Source: CAVOGJ01 sp963695405
Lineage (GTDB): Bacteria; Planctomycetota; Planctomycetia; Pirellulales; Pirellulaceae
Length of the DNA stretch: 64,000 nucleotides
NCBI GenBank assembly: GCA_963695405.1
Contig: CAVOGJ010000006.1
Span: 310,001 to 374,000, forward strand
Direction: 5' to 3'
Part shown: piece by piece, positions 19,408 to 29,227 of the stretch
Layout: each line of letters begins with the position of its first letter
Position numbering within the stretch: position 1 is the stretch's first letter
Notes under the pieces: generated by a model
Seen by the model: only the letters and a program-made list of their open reading frames with translations
Told to the model about the DNA's origin: nothing
Database searches by the model: none
Translations under genes and position numbers: made by a program

Positions 19408-21312
19408 GATGGACGCTCATCTTGGCCATCGGAAACACAGAGGCGCAGAGGAAACAGAGCATCGGCGTGCCCCGTACCTCTGTTTTCTCTGTGTCTCAGC
19501 GTTTCCAAACCTGCGCCGGAAACCAACGTGCCATGCTCGACATCGGCTCGGTCGGCACGATGAACCATCCTGCCTGTCCTTGCATCAATCTGCAGGCTGT
19601 CTTCCCTCGAGTCCACGATGCTTGTCCGCGATGGACGCTCATCTTGGCCATCGGAAACACAGAGGCGCAGAGGAAACAGAGTATCGGCGTGCCCCGTACC
19701 TCTGTTTTCTCTGTGTCTCAGCGTTTCCAAACCTGCGCCGGAAACCAACGTGCCATGCTCGACATCGGCTCGGTCGGCACGATGAACCATCCTGCCTGTC
19801 CTTGCATCAATCTGCAGGCTGTCTTCCCTCGAGTCCACGATGCTTGTCCGCGATGGACGCTCATCTTGGCCATCGGAAACACAGAGGCGCAGAGGAAACA
19901 GAGTATCGGCGTGCCCCGTACCTCTGTTTTCTCTGTGTCTCAGCGTTTCCAAACCTGCGCCGGAAACCAACGTGCCATGCTCGACATCGGCTCGGTCGGC
20001 ACGATGAACCATCCTGCCTGTCCTTGCATCAATCTGCAGGCTGTCTTCCCTCGAGTCCACGATGCTTGTCCGCGATGGACGCTCATCTTGGCCATCGGAA
20101 ACACAGAGGCGCAGAGGAAACAGAGCATCGGCGTGCCCCGTACCTCTGTTTTCTCTGTGTCTCAGCGTTTCCAAACCTGCGCCGGAAACCAACGTGCCAT
20201 GCTCGACATCGGCTCGGTCGGCACGATGAACCATCCTGCCTGTCCTTGCATCAATCTGCAGGCTGTCTTCCCTCGAGTCCACGATGCTTGTCCGCGATGG
20301 ACGCTCATCTTGGCCATCGGAAACACAGAGGCGCAGAGGAAACAGAGTATCGGCGTGCCCCGTACCTCTGTTTTCTCTGTGTCTCAGCGTTTCCAAACCT
20401 GCGCCGGAAACCAACGTGCCATGCTCGACATCGGCTCGGTCGGCACGATGAACCATCCTGCCTGTCCTTGCATCAATCTGCAGGCTGTCTTCCCTCGAGT
20501 CCACGATGCTTGTCCGCGATGGACGCTCATCTTGGCCATCGGAAACACAGAGGCGCAGAGGAAACAGAGTATCGGCGTGCCCCGTACCTCTGTTTTCTCT
20601 GTGTCTCAGCGTTTCCAAACCTGCGCCGGAAACCAACGTGCCATGCTCGACATCGGCTCGGTCGGCACGATGAACCATCCTGCCTGTCCTTGCATCAATC
20701 TGCAGGCTGTCTTCCCTCGAGTCCACGATGCTTGTCCGCGATGGACGCTCATCTTGGCCATCGGAAACACAGAGGCGCAGAGGAAACAGAGTATCGGCGT
20801 GCCCCGTACCTCTGTTTTCTCTGTGTCTCAGCGTTTCCAAACCTGCGCCGGAAACCAACGTGCCATGCTCGACATCGGCTCGGTCGGCACGATGAACCAT
20901 CCTGCCTGTCCTTGCATCAATCTGCAGGCTGTCTTCCCTCGAGTCCACGATGCTTGTCCGCGATGGACGCTCATCTTGGCCATCGGAAACACAGAGGCGC
21001 AGAGGAAACAGAGTATCGGCGTGCCCCGTACCTCTGTTTTCTCTGTGTCTCAGCGTTTCCAAACCTCGCCGGAAACCAACGTGCCATGCTCGACATCGGC
21101 TCGGTCGGCACGATGAACCATCCTGCCTGTCCTTGCATCAATCTGCAGGCTGTCTTCCCTCGAGTCCACGATGCTTGTCCGCGATGGACGCTCATCTTGG
21201 CCATCGGAAACACAGAGGCGCAGAGGAAACAGAGTATCGGCGTGCCCCGTACCTCTGTTTTCTCTGTGTCTCAGCGTTTCCAAACCTGCGCCGGAAACCA
21301 ACGTGCCATGCC
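19408..21312. repeat. tandem array, eight full and one partial copy of a 222-bp hairpin unit
   Basis: Copies begin at 19408, 19630, 19852, 20074, 20296, 20518, 20740, 20962 and 21183. The period is 222 bases, except that copy eight has lost one G near 21066. Copy nine stops after about 130 bases. The copies are almost identical: one C/T site is C in copies one and four and T in the others. Each unit holds arms such as 19431-19459 and 19477-19506 that pair at 24 of 29 positions, with three of the five mismatches being G-T wobbles, around a 17-base loop. Because 222 is a multiple of three, long frames run through the array on both strands; they have no family resemblance and I treat them as artefacts. 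The GGAAACACAGAGG-type arm resembles a dispersed repeat I know from spurious 'NTEAQR' translations in many bacterial genomes. Confidence 0.95.
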
Positions 21313-21371
21313 ACATGGAGATTCGCTGCGCGACGCAGACGGGGAGTAAGCCGTAGCACACCGGCGGCAAA

Positions 21372-21527
21372 TCAGACGATTTTTAAGGGCCGGCAAAGAA
21401 GCTTCTTACGGTTGGCCACACGGCCGCATTTCTCGCAGACATGCGTCGGCTGGTCGACCAGTCGCATGTAGGCGCGCAGGTCCTTCGTCATCAGCGACTT
21501 CTTGATTTTGCACAGTTCTTTCGGCAT
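21372..21527 (-). CDS. 51-residue zinc-ribbon-like small protein
   Basis: A short frame encodes 51 residues, starting MPKELCKIKKSLMTKDLRAY and ending with 'HVCEKCGRVANRKKLLCRPL' plus KIV. The CxxC pair and the later Cys in 'LCRP' suggest a small metal-binding knuckle. I recall small bacterial proteins with the same 'VCxKCGRVAxxKxxLCKP' ending, all uncharacterised. The codon pattern and basic charge look like a true gene. It lies 60 bases beyond the tandem array and is divergent from the U32 gene. A poor Shine-Dalgarno site lowers certainty. The function is unknown; binding RNA or a ribosome-linked partner would fit its size and charge but is only a guess. Confidence 0.65.
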   Translation of the reverse strand: MPKELCKIKKSLMTKDLRAYMRLVDQPTHVCEKCGRVANRKKLLCRPLKIV

Positions 21528-21623
21528 CGTCGGCTCGCTATGATGAGACAGCGTCTCAAGAAGTCTACCAGTCCTTCGCCTGGAGTCAACGTCAAGTGGT
21601 GAAACACGCTACACTGACTTGCC

Positions 21624-24135
21624 ATGCCCCACGAACCGCCTGACTTCGAACTACTGGCTCCCGCAGGAAATTGGGATTGCGCCCGGGCCGCCGTGGAGAA
21701 CGGTGCCGATGCCATCTATTTTGGACTCGAAACCGGATTTAACGCCCGTGCTCGCGCGGCCAATTTTGCCCTCGCCGATCTGCCTCGCTTGATGCACTTT
21801 TTGCATTTGCGGGGCGTTCGCGGCTACGTCACGCTCAACACGCTGATTTTTTCCGACGAGCTGACCGCTTTGCTCGACAACGTCGTGTCGGTGGCTCAGG
21901 CCGGGGCCGATGCCATTTTGGTCCAGGATTTAGGGGCGGCGCGATTGATTCGCGAATATTGTCCGGAACTCGAACTTCACGCCTCGACGCAAATGTCGCT
22001 GACCAGCAGTGCGGGGTTGCGCGTCGCCGAGAGGCTGGGGTTGTCCCGAGTCGTCTTGCCGCGCGAGTTGTCGATCGATGAGATTCAGGCGATATCTGCC
22101 GAGTCCACCGTGGGTCTGGAGGCCTTCGTGCACGGTGCTCTGTGCGTTGCCTATTCGGGTCAGTGCCTGACCAGCGAGTCGCTCGGGGGCCGCAGTGCCA
22201 ATCGGGGCCAATGCGCAAGCGTGCCGTTTGCCGTACGAGCTGGTGTGCGACGGTCGGGATGTTCCGCTGGGCGACGTGAAATACCTGCTCAGTCCCCAAG
22301 ACCTGGCGGCCTACGCATTGCTCCCAGAGTTGATCAAGGCGGGCGTCCGATCTTTCAAGGTAGAAGGTCGGCTGAAAACGCCCGAATATGTTGCCAACGT
22401 GACAAAGCATTATCGCGAAGCGCTCGATGCTGCTGTGCGGTCGCAATCCTGGTCGCTCTCGCCGCAGGCGAAAGACGAGTTGGAGCTATCTTTTTCCAGA
22501 GGATTTTCTCCCGGTTGGCTACACGGCTGTGACCACAAAATGCTCGTACCGGGACTCAGTTCGGCGAAACGTGGCATCGCCATCGGTCGCGTGATCACGG
22601 TGCGGGGCAGAAACGTGACATTGGAATTGACGGGTGACCTGAAACCGGGTGACGGCATTGTATTTCAGGGTAGTCGCCTGGAAGGGACCGAGCAGGGCGG
22701 ACGCGTACTCACGGTGACCGCCCGCAACACCCCGACGGGACGAGCCGCCGCCAAGAACACCCATCTCGTAGACATCCAGCTTCGCCGTGAAGACGTCGAT
22801 GTCGATGAACTTCTGGCCGGCCAGGCCGTTTGGAAGACCGACGACCCGCAGCTGACAAAACGGCTCAAGGCGAGCTATTCGGGACCCGATCCGCACCGCC
22901 GGGTCGATCTCGACCTACTGGTGACTTGTCGCGCGGGCCAGCCGATGGAAGTTGTTGCCCGGGCCGCATCCGGTGCCGAGTGCCGCGTCTCGAGCAATGA
23001 CCCACTGCCGGTCGCCAAAAAGCATCCGGTGACCCAAGCGACGCTACGAGAGCAATTGGGTCGTTTGGGTGGCACGGTTTATCGGCTGGGAAACGTGTCG
23101 TGCGATTTGGATGGGATCGCCATGGCGCCGCTGAGTATCTTGGGGCAAGTTCGTCGTGATATGATCGAGTCACTCGACGAATCGTTGTGGCCGTCTGCAC
23201 CCCCTCTGCAGAATGACGCCATAGAGCGCTTTCAAGCCAGTCGCCTGGTCCAATCCCCTTCGCCGCCGACGGCCGGGCTCGTGCTCCACGTACTGTGCCG
23301 TAAACTGGAACAAATCGAACCGGCCATAGCCGCCGGCGCTGCGTCGATCGGCGTCGAACTGATGGACATTCGACAGTACCGTGATGCCGTCGCGTCCGCG
23401 CATGCGCACGGCATCCCTGTCACGCTCGCTACGCCTCGAATCGAAAAACCAGGCGAGACGGGCATTTTCTCGCTGATCGAGAAGCAGCAGCCAGACGCTG
23501 TGCTCGTCCGCAATCTGGGTGGGTTGGATTATTTCCACGGACGGGGCGTGCCCTGCATCGCAGATTTTTCCTTAAACGCGACCAACGAATGGACGGTCAA
23601 CCTATTACGAGATTGGGGAGCCGACCGAGTGACCACTTCGTATGATCTCAATCGAGATCAGATGCTTCACTTGGTGGATCGCATGGATGCGTCGTGCCTG
23701 GAAGTCGTGATTCACCAGCATATGCCCATGTTCCATATGGAGCATTGCGTATTTTGCGCCGTGCTCTCGCCTGGCACGAACAAGACCAATTGTGGTCGAC
23801 CATGTGATGATCATCAGGTCACACTGCGCGATCGCGTCGGCATGGAACATCCACTCCATGCCGATGTCGGCTGTCGAAATACGCTCTATAATGCGACGGC
23901 GCAGAGCTCGGCCGAGATCGTGCCGATGCTGCAGCGGGCAGGGGTCGGCCACTTTCGCATCGAGCTGCTTGAGGATGACGCTGCCTGCGTGCGCGAGATT
24001 GTGGCGACTTATCAAGCACTGCTGGCTGGCGAACTCACAGGTCGCGAGGTGTGGAGCCGGTTGAACGCCATGAACCGGGTTGGTGTGACGCGGGGGACTC
24101 TGGAAGAACGTCGAAATCCGTTGGCGATCTTGTAA
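21624..24135 (+). pseudogene. U32 family peptidase-like protein (RlhA/YdcP type), frameshifted
   Basis: Two overlapping frames form one protein of about 836 residues. The first (to about 22214) has 'FELLAPAGNWDCARAAVENG', 'ADAIYFGLETGFNARARA' and 'VHGALCVAYSGQCLTSESLG' through 'NRGQCA'. The second continues with 'QACRLPYELVCDG', 'SFKVEGRLKTPEYVANVTKH' and a long C-terminal part with the DUF3656-like region and four cysteines ('HMPMFHMEHCVFCAVLSPGT', 'NCGRPCDDHQVTL'). The join needs TGCGCGCAAGC where the sequence has TGCGCAAGC, so one GC dinucleotide is missing. RlhA hydroxylates a cytidine of 23S rRNA; other U32 members act in ubiquinone or tRNA modification. The gene is long and well kept apart from this slip, so a consensus error is the simplest explanation. 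Confidence 0.85.
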
Positions 24136-24250
24136 CGGACGCCGCCCGCACGTTAGAAACGGCGACCGGGAGAAGGAACCGTCGAGGAACACGCTGGCAG
24201 GTGTGAACCTTCCGGTGTCGACTCACATCACGAGAGGGGAGGGATGAGTG

Positions 24251-25231
24251 ATGAAGCCAGCTCGGGAGCGGGCAAATGGATTTACACTCGTGGAGATTCT
24301 GGTCGTGATCGCCATCATTGGGGTGCTCATTGCCATCTTGTTACCCGCCGTACAACAGGCGCGCGAGGCGGCGCGGCGAGTGACGTGCGTGAATCAACTC
24401 AAGCAAATCGGGCTGGCCATTCATTCGTTCCACACCTCCAAGCGCTATTTGCCTCCTAGCCGCCTGGACAAGACGGGCGGTGTTGCCTGGACCGTGCTCA
24501 TCATGCCATTCATTGAAGAGCAGCCACTGGCAGATGCCTGGGACCCAATGCGTTGGTATTACGATCAAGGGGATTCGGTCGAGGCGGGTGATGCGCTCCG
24601 CGCTCGGGCCATAAGTATCTTCTTCTGCCCCACACGACGCGGGCCGACCTCGGAACCGGCAGTCAGTCTGTTCGGAGATAAACCCGACATCTCCTTTCCT
24701 GGCAGTCGGCGCCATTATGCGGGCGCTTTAGGTGATTACGCATGTTGCGTAGGTACCAACGTTTCGGGGGACTACTTTGGAAACGGCGGTAACGGTGCGA
24801 TGGTTCTGGCGAAGTGGAGCTATGAAACGCCGCGGATCAGCCCGTATCGGCTCGTCAGCTGGCGCTCGCAAACGCGGTTTGGTCGCATCAAGGATGGGTT
24901 GACCCATACGATCTTCGTGGGCGAGAAGCACGTCCTGCCCGGTTCTTTCGGCACCAATACTCCGGCCAGCGTTACTGCGCAGACCGGAGACGGTTCGATC
25001 TACAACGGCGATCACCCCTGGGTCATTTCGCGGAGCGCCGGGATCGCCCAACCACTTGCGGGTGCGCAGGCCCCTTTTCGCTCGCAATTCGGCAGTTGGC
25101 ACACCAGCGTCTGCCAGTTTGCCATGGGAGATGGCTCGGTGCAGTCCCTGCCGCTGGACATCGACAACAAGATTTTGGGTCGGCTTGCTCAGCGTGATGA
25201 CGGTCAGGTGGTCGGCAGCCCTATCCCATGA
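24251..25231 (+). CDS. DUF1559 pilin-like protein with prepilin N-terminus
   Basis: The 326-residue protein begins with a type IV prepilin signal, 'GFTLVEILVVIAIIGVLIAI', including the Gly-Phe cleavage site and Glu at +5. The planctomycete DUF1559 start 'LLPAVQQAREAARRVTCVNQ' follows. The C-terminal 'HTSVCQFAMGDGSVQSLPLD' is the H-X9-DG motif typical of the family. DUF1559 proteins are very numerous in planctomycetes and are thought to be surface or periplasmic pseudopilins. ATG 24251 follows a strong GGGGAGGG. Its last four bases overlap the start of the PrsW-like gene (ATGA), so the two are translated together. Confidence 0.93.
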   Translation: MKPARERANGFTLVEILVVIAIIGVLIAILLPAVQQAREAARRVTCVNQLKQIGLAIHSFHTSKRYLPPSRLDKTGGVAWTVLIMPFIEEQPLADAWDPMRWYYDQGDSVEAGDALRARAISIFFCPTRRGPTSEPAVSLFGDKPDISFPGSRRHYAGALGDYACCVGTNVSGDYFGNGGNGAMVLAKWSYETPRISPYRLVSWRSQTRFGRIKDGLTHTIFVGEKHVLPGSFGTNTPASVTAQTGDGSIYNGDHPWVISRSAGIAQPLAGAQAPFRSQFGSWHTSVCQFAMGDGSVQSLPLDIDNKILGRLAQRDDGQVVGSPIP

Positions 25232-26844
25232 ACTGGAAATCGTACCTGCGCGTCCGCACGCATGACCCCAATTTTCTTTGGAAGATGGTGGCCACCGTCC
25301 TGCTTGTCGGCGGTTTACTTGGAATCCTTGCCGACGCGCTGCCCAGCGGAGCCGACGCACTGGAACGGCAGGTGCAAGCCCGCTCGTCGCGAGGTGAATC
25401 GCAGGTGGCCAGCGAGGCCTTTCGCCGCCTGATTGATGATCCGCGAGCGCCGTTCGAGCAAGTGTTGGACGCCCTGGGATCGTTTCGTCGCGAGGATGCC
25501 GATCCGGAAAGCAACCGCGTCATCCCCATTCAGCGTATCGAGGCAATCGATCCCCAAAAGGTCAGCCAGGTAATTTCGGAGTCTGACCAACCGTTGGAAC
25601 AAAAGTCGCTTCTCGAATCGTTATGGCAATCACTCTGGCAAGGTGAGCCAGACCCGAAGTTGATCGTGATGGCGGCGGAAGAGCCTCCACGGCGATTTGC
25701 CAATCATGCCTTAGGCGTTTTCTGGGACGATCAGCAGAACTACGCGGCTGCCGCGCGCGCCTTTGAGAAGGAGGGCGCTTCCCCCGACGCCGTCAGATCG
25801 CGCAAATCGGCGGTAGCTGCATTCCTGCAAGCGGAGGATTACGAGTCGCTCTTGCGGCTCCGTGAGCAGGAGTTATATCAAGATGCCTTGCCTGCCTGGT
25901 TAAATTGCGAGCTCGCCGCGCGGAATTCAGATTGGTCAAGATTATGGTGGTCCCTTCCGGCGACGCTGGTTCAGACGCTCGAACCAGCATCCGTGCTACT
26001 GGCACTTATCACTGGCGCCGCGTGGTTGGCCTTCGTTATCCAGGCAGGCCAGCCCGGCAGCCGCCAAGGCGCACCGTGGTGGATGTGCGTTGTGGCAGTG
26101 CTACTGGGCGTTCTGAGTGTCTGGCCGACGCTTTTCCTGGGGTTTTGGCAGGAAAAGGTGATGGGACTGAAGGAGAGTTCCGACGTGATCGACGGCCTCA
26201 AGTTTTTCGTTGTGGGCGTCGGACTGCGGGAGGAGACCAGCAAGCTGCTCCTCTTTCTACCGCTCGTGCCTTGGCTTGCGCCGCGGAAGAGCGATCTCGC
26301 CTCGCTGATCGTGGCAGCCAGTGTCGGTTTAGGGTTTGCCATCGAGGAAAATGTGGGATATTTTTCGCGGACCATGGGGACCGCCAGCATGGCGAGATTC
26401 CTGACCGCGAACTTCTTCCACATGGCGGCCACCGGGCTGATTGGGCTGGCGGTCATGCGGGCCGTCCGGTGGGGCGGCGCGAAGATCCTGGATGCGGTGG
26501 CGATGTTCGTCATTATCGTCTTCGCCCACGGCATGTATGACGCGGTGCTTTCGATTCCGGAGATTTCTCAGTACCAGCTGGGACATTCGATTGTCTATAT
26601 CCTGCTGGCTTATCAGTTTTTTCATGAATTGCGCGGCCTGCGAACCAATGCCCCCGAGACCATCAGTCTGACGGCGACGTTTCTCTTCAGCGTCTCGCTG
26701 CTGGCATCCGTGACGTTTGTCTATATTGCAAGTCAAATCGGTTGGAAACTGGCAGGCGATATCGTGATCGGCCAGTCGGTGGCGTTTGGCGCCATGATCT
26801 ACATGTTCCTGCGCGAGATACCGAACTCGCTCATTCGTGGTTAG
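25228..26844 (+). CDS. PrsW-family intramembrane protease with N-terminal soluble domain
   Basis: The C-terminal half (residues 245-538) is a multi-helix membrane domain with PrsW motifs: 'LREETSKLLLFLPLV' (EExxK), 'GLGFAIEENVGYF' (EEN), 'FFHMAATG' and 'FAHGMYDAV'. These glutamates and histidines form the presumed catalytic site in PrsW/CAAX-like proteases, which cleave membrane proteins such as anti-sigma factors. Residues 45-240 are a soluble helical part between one N-terminal membrane helix and the protease, with repeat-like segments ('AFRRLIDDPRAPFEQVLDAL', 'YAAAARAFEKEGASPDAV'). The start overlaps the DUF1559 stop by four bases. The coupling suggests the two proteins work in the same envelope process, but the substrate is unknown. 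Confidence 0.85.
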   Translation: MNWKSYLRVRTHDPNFLWKMVATVLLVGGLLGILADALPSGADALERQVQARSSRGESQVASEAFRRLIDDPRAPFEQVLDALGSFRREDADPESNRVIPIQRIEAIDPQKVSQVISESDQPLEQKSLLESLWQSLWQGEPDPKLIVMAAEEPPRRFANHALGVFWDDQQNYAAAARAFEKEGASPDAVRSRKSAVAAFLQAEDYESLLRLREQELYQDALPAWLNCELAARNSDWSRLWWSLPATLVQTLEPASVLLALITGAAWLAFVIQAGQPGSRQGAPWWMCVVAVLLGVLSVWPTLFLGFWQEKVMGLKESSDVIDGLKFFVVGVGLREETSKLLLFLPLVPWLAPRKSDLASLIVAASVGLGFAIEENVGYFSRTMGTASMARFLTANFFHMAATGLIGLAVMRAVRWGGAKILDAVAMFVIIVFAHGMYDAVLSIPEISQYQLGHSIVYILLAYQFFHELRGLRTNAPETISLTATFLFSVSLLASVTFVYIASQIGWKLAGDIVIGQSVAFGAMIYMFLREIPNSLIRG

Positions 26845-26916
26845 CGCCCTGGTAGTGCGGCAGAAGGGATCTCTGCGGTGGCTCGCGTGTAATGACAGCG
26901 ATCGCCAGTCGCCGGA

Positions 26917-29037
26917 TCAACGGGCAGCGGCCGCCGCAGCCGCCGCGCTGCCCGAGCCTTCCGTTGCCGGTGGCTCTTTGCAATATCGATCAAGCCAGTC
27001 GAAAAACAGCCGATGCCACAGCACGCCGTTTTGAGGGCTCATCACCCAATGCCCTTCGTCGGGGAAATAGAGAAATCGTGATGGTACATTTTGGGTTTGC
27101 GCTGCCGTGAAGGCTTCCATACCCTGCGTTACCGGAACTCGAAAGTCTTTTTCGCCGTGGATCACCATCAACGGCGTTTTCCAATTCTGTGCGAATTTGT
27201 GGGGCGAAAATCGCTCATAATCCTTCTGGATCTCCGGGCTGGCCCAATAAGGTCCGCCCAGGTCCCAATTGACAAAGAACAGCTCCTCCGTCGATCCATA
27301 CATCGATTCGAGATTGTAAACGCCGCAATGGGCAATCATGGCCTGAAAACGTTGTTCATGGTTTCCCATGAGCCAGTAGACGGTGTATCCGCCAAAGCTG
27401 GCGCCGATGGCAGCGGTGTGGGCCTTGTCGATGTACGGTTCGGCCAGCATGGCATCCGTTGCGGAAAGAATGTCTTGCATGGCTTGACCACCCCAATCGC
27501 GGCTGATCTCATCATTCCAAGCCCGACCGAATCCAGGTAGGCCTCGACGATTCGGAGCGACAATGACATAGCCGTTGGCCGCCATCAAATGAAAGTTCCA
27601 ACGATAGGAAAACCATTGTCCAATCTGTCCTTGCGGGCCCCCCTGGCAGTAGGTGAGTAGCGGCCACTTTCGCGTCGGATCAAAATCGGGGGGATAGATC
27701 ACCCAGCAATGGATTTTCTTGCCGTCGCTTGCCGTCACCCATCGCTCTTTGACCGTCGGCAAAGCCAGATCGTGGTAAATTTCGTCGTTGATGTGCGTCA
27801 GCGTGCGAAGCGAGCCGTCTGATAGGTGGAGGACTGCCAATTCCATGGGACGAACCATGTTCATGAATGCGACGATGGCTCGCTGTCCATCCGGCAAAAT
27901 CCCCTTGATCTCAAAGTCATATGCGTCGCGTGTGATCTGTCGCAGGCCGTCTCCCTGCAGGCCGATCTGGAAAACTTGATTCGTTCCGCGATACTCCGAG
28001 GTAAAGACCAGCCCATTCGAGCCTGGCAGCCACTTGGCCGCGTGTGCCATTTGATCCAAACCACGGGTGGCTTCGGTGATCTCGCCTGACTGGCGATCGT
28101 AGAGCAGGATGCGATTTCGATCGGCTTCGAAACCGGGCCTTTCCATGGAATGAAAGGCAAGATATCGGCCATCCAATGAATAGACCGGGTCGTTGTCATA
28201 GCCGAGTCGTCCCTCGGTAATGTTTTTTGGCTCGCCCGGTTCCTCGGCGTCGAGCACGTAAATGTCGCTGTTGGTCGATTCGGCCCAGTCTTCGGTAATC
28301 TTGGCCGTGTATGCAATTTGCTTGCCGTCCGGCGCCCAGGCGAACTGCTCACTTCCCCCGAACGGTGGTACAGGACAGTCCACATGCATGTCGGTCATCA
28401 AATCCTTGGCTTCGGTCGCCAAGCCGTCCGGTCCGACGGCCGCAATGTGCAAATGACTGTACTTGTAATCATGCCACGCGTTCCAATGGCGGTACATCAG
28501 TGAATCAATGACTCGCGCATCCGCCTTCGGTAGGTCCTCGTAGATTTCATCGACCGATTGGTCGAGTTTGATATCTCTCGTAAATGCCAGATGAGCCCCG
28601 GTCGGCGATACCTTGAGGTTCGCCACCCCTTCCTCGATGTCGGTGACTTGCAGGAGTGCACCATCGATTGGGTTGAGCGCCCACACTTGCGGGTAGACGT
28701 CGTCGCCTTTGTCACGCTGCCCCACGAAGAAAATACGCTCACCGAACGGCGACTTGGCAAATTGCACACTGCTGACCGATTTCCAGTCTCGCAGCAACGC
28801 TCGTTCTTCGTCTGATTCAATCTGCCGTACAAAGACCGATGTCGTGCCTGCGTTTTCCTCCAGCTTGTAGTGGGTGACCGAATAGGCGACCCATTGACCA
28901 TCGGCAGAGACCGTCGCTTCCCCTAAGCGACCCAGCTTCCAGAGTAACTCGGGGGTCATCCGTTCCTCCGCGTACAGTCCGCCAACCAGACATGTTGCGA
29001 TGAGGGGGATGCTAATCAGTTTCGTGATCGACGCCAT
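26917..29037 (-). CDS. secreted S9 family prolyl oligopeptidase-like peptidase
   Basis: The 706-residue protein has a signal peptide (MASITKLISIPLIATCLVGG, cut near LYA-EE), a beta-propeller region to about residue 430 with WD40-like/TolB units ('FAWAPDGKQIAYTA', 'PVYSLDGRYLAFHS'), and an alpha/beta-hydrolase domain. The catalytic triad is visible: Ser in 'IGASFGGYTVYW', Asp in 'GEKDFRVP' and His in 'DEGHWV'. The fold matches dipeptidyl/acylaminoacyl peptidases, which remove small peptides or acyl-amino acids. ATG 29037 with GGAG upstream gives the signal peptide; the frame extends 24 codons further. The C-terminus ends in a run of eight alanines encoded by a GCC/GCG repeat, likely a low-complexity extension. 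It is a single gene. Confidence 0.92.
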   Translation of the reverse strand: MASITKLISIPLIATCLVGGLYAEERMTPELLWKLGRLGEATVSADGQWVAYSVTHYKLEENAGTTSVFVRQIESDEERALLRDWKSVSSVQFAKSPFGERIFFVGQRDKGDDVYPQVWALNPIDGALLQVTDIEEGVANLKVSPTGAHLAFTRDIKLDQSVDEIYEDLPKADARVIDSLMYRHWNAWHDYKYSHLHIAAVGPDGLATEAKDLMTDMHVDCPVPPFGGSEQFAWAPDGKQIAYTAKITEDWAESTNSDIYVLDAEEPGEPKNITEGRLGYDNDPVYSLDGRYLAFHSMERPGFEADRNRILLYDRQSGEITEATRGLDQMAHAAKWLPGSNGLVFTSEYRGTNQVFQIGLQGDGLRQITRDAYDFEIKGILPDGQRAIVAFMNMVRPMELAVLHLSDGSLRTLTHINDEIYHDLALPTVKERWVTASDGKKIHCWVIYPPDFDPTRKWPLLTYCQGGPQGQIGQWFSYRWNFHLMAANGYVIVAPNRRGLPGFGRAWNDEISRDWGGQAMQDILSATDAMLAEPYIDKAHTAAIGASFGGYTVYWLMGNHEQRFQAMIAHCGVYNLESMYGSTEELFFVNWDLGGPYWASPEIQKDYERFSPHKFAQNWKTPLMVIHGEKDFRVPVTQGMEAFTAAQTQNVPSRFLYFPDEGHWVMSPQNGVLWHRLFFDWLDRYCKEPPATEGSGSAAAAAAAAR

Positions 29038-29227
29038 CGAGGAATCTCCATGCCTGGGTGGGACCGCGAAGGGGACCATCTCAGCGGTACCACGACGGGG
29101 TGTTTTCAAGCCACGATGGTATCAAATCGCGGGTGAATTGGTATCCGCGGCAGAGAAGTCACGCGGGTCCGCCCTTGCCGTATCACGGCATGGCACCATG
29201 GCAGGGGGCGACGAGCAATGGCTCGAA

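Noticed and set aside
19408..21312. Possible CRISPR array
   Set aside because: The units are contiguous, 222 bases long and identical throughout, with no variable spacers and no cas genes nearby.
18999..21349. Long open frames of 570-705 codons on both strands through the tandem array
   Set aside because: They are a by-product of a 222-base period divisible by three. Their translations are simple repeats without family resemblance, and one overlaps the TPR gene.
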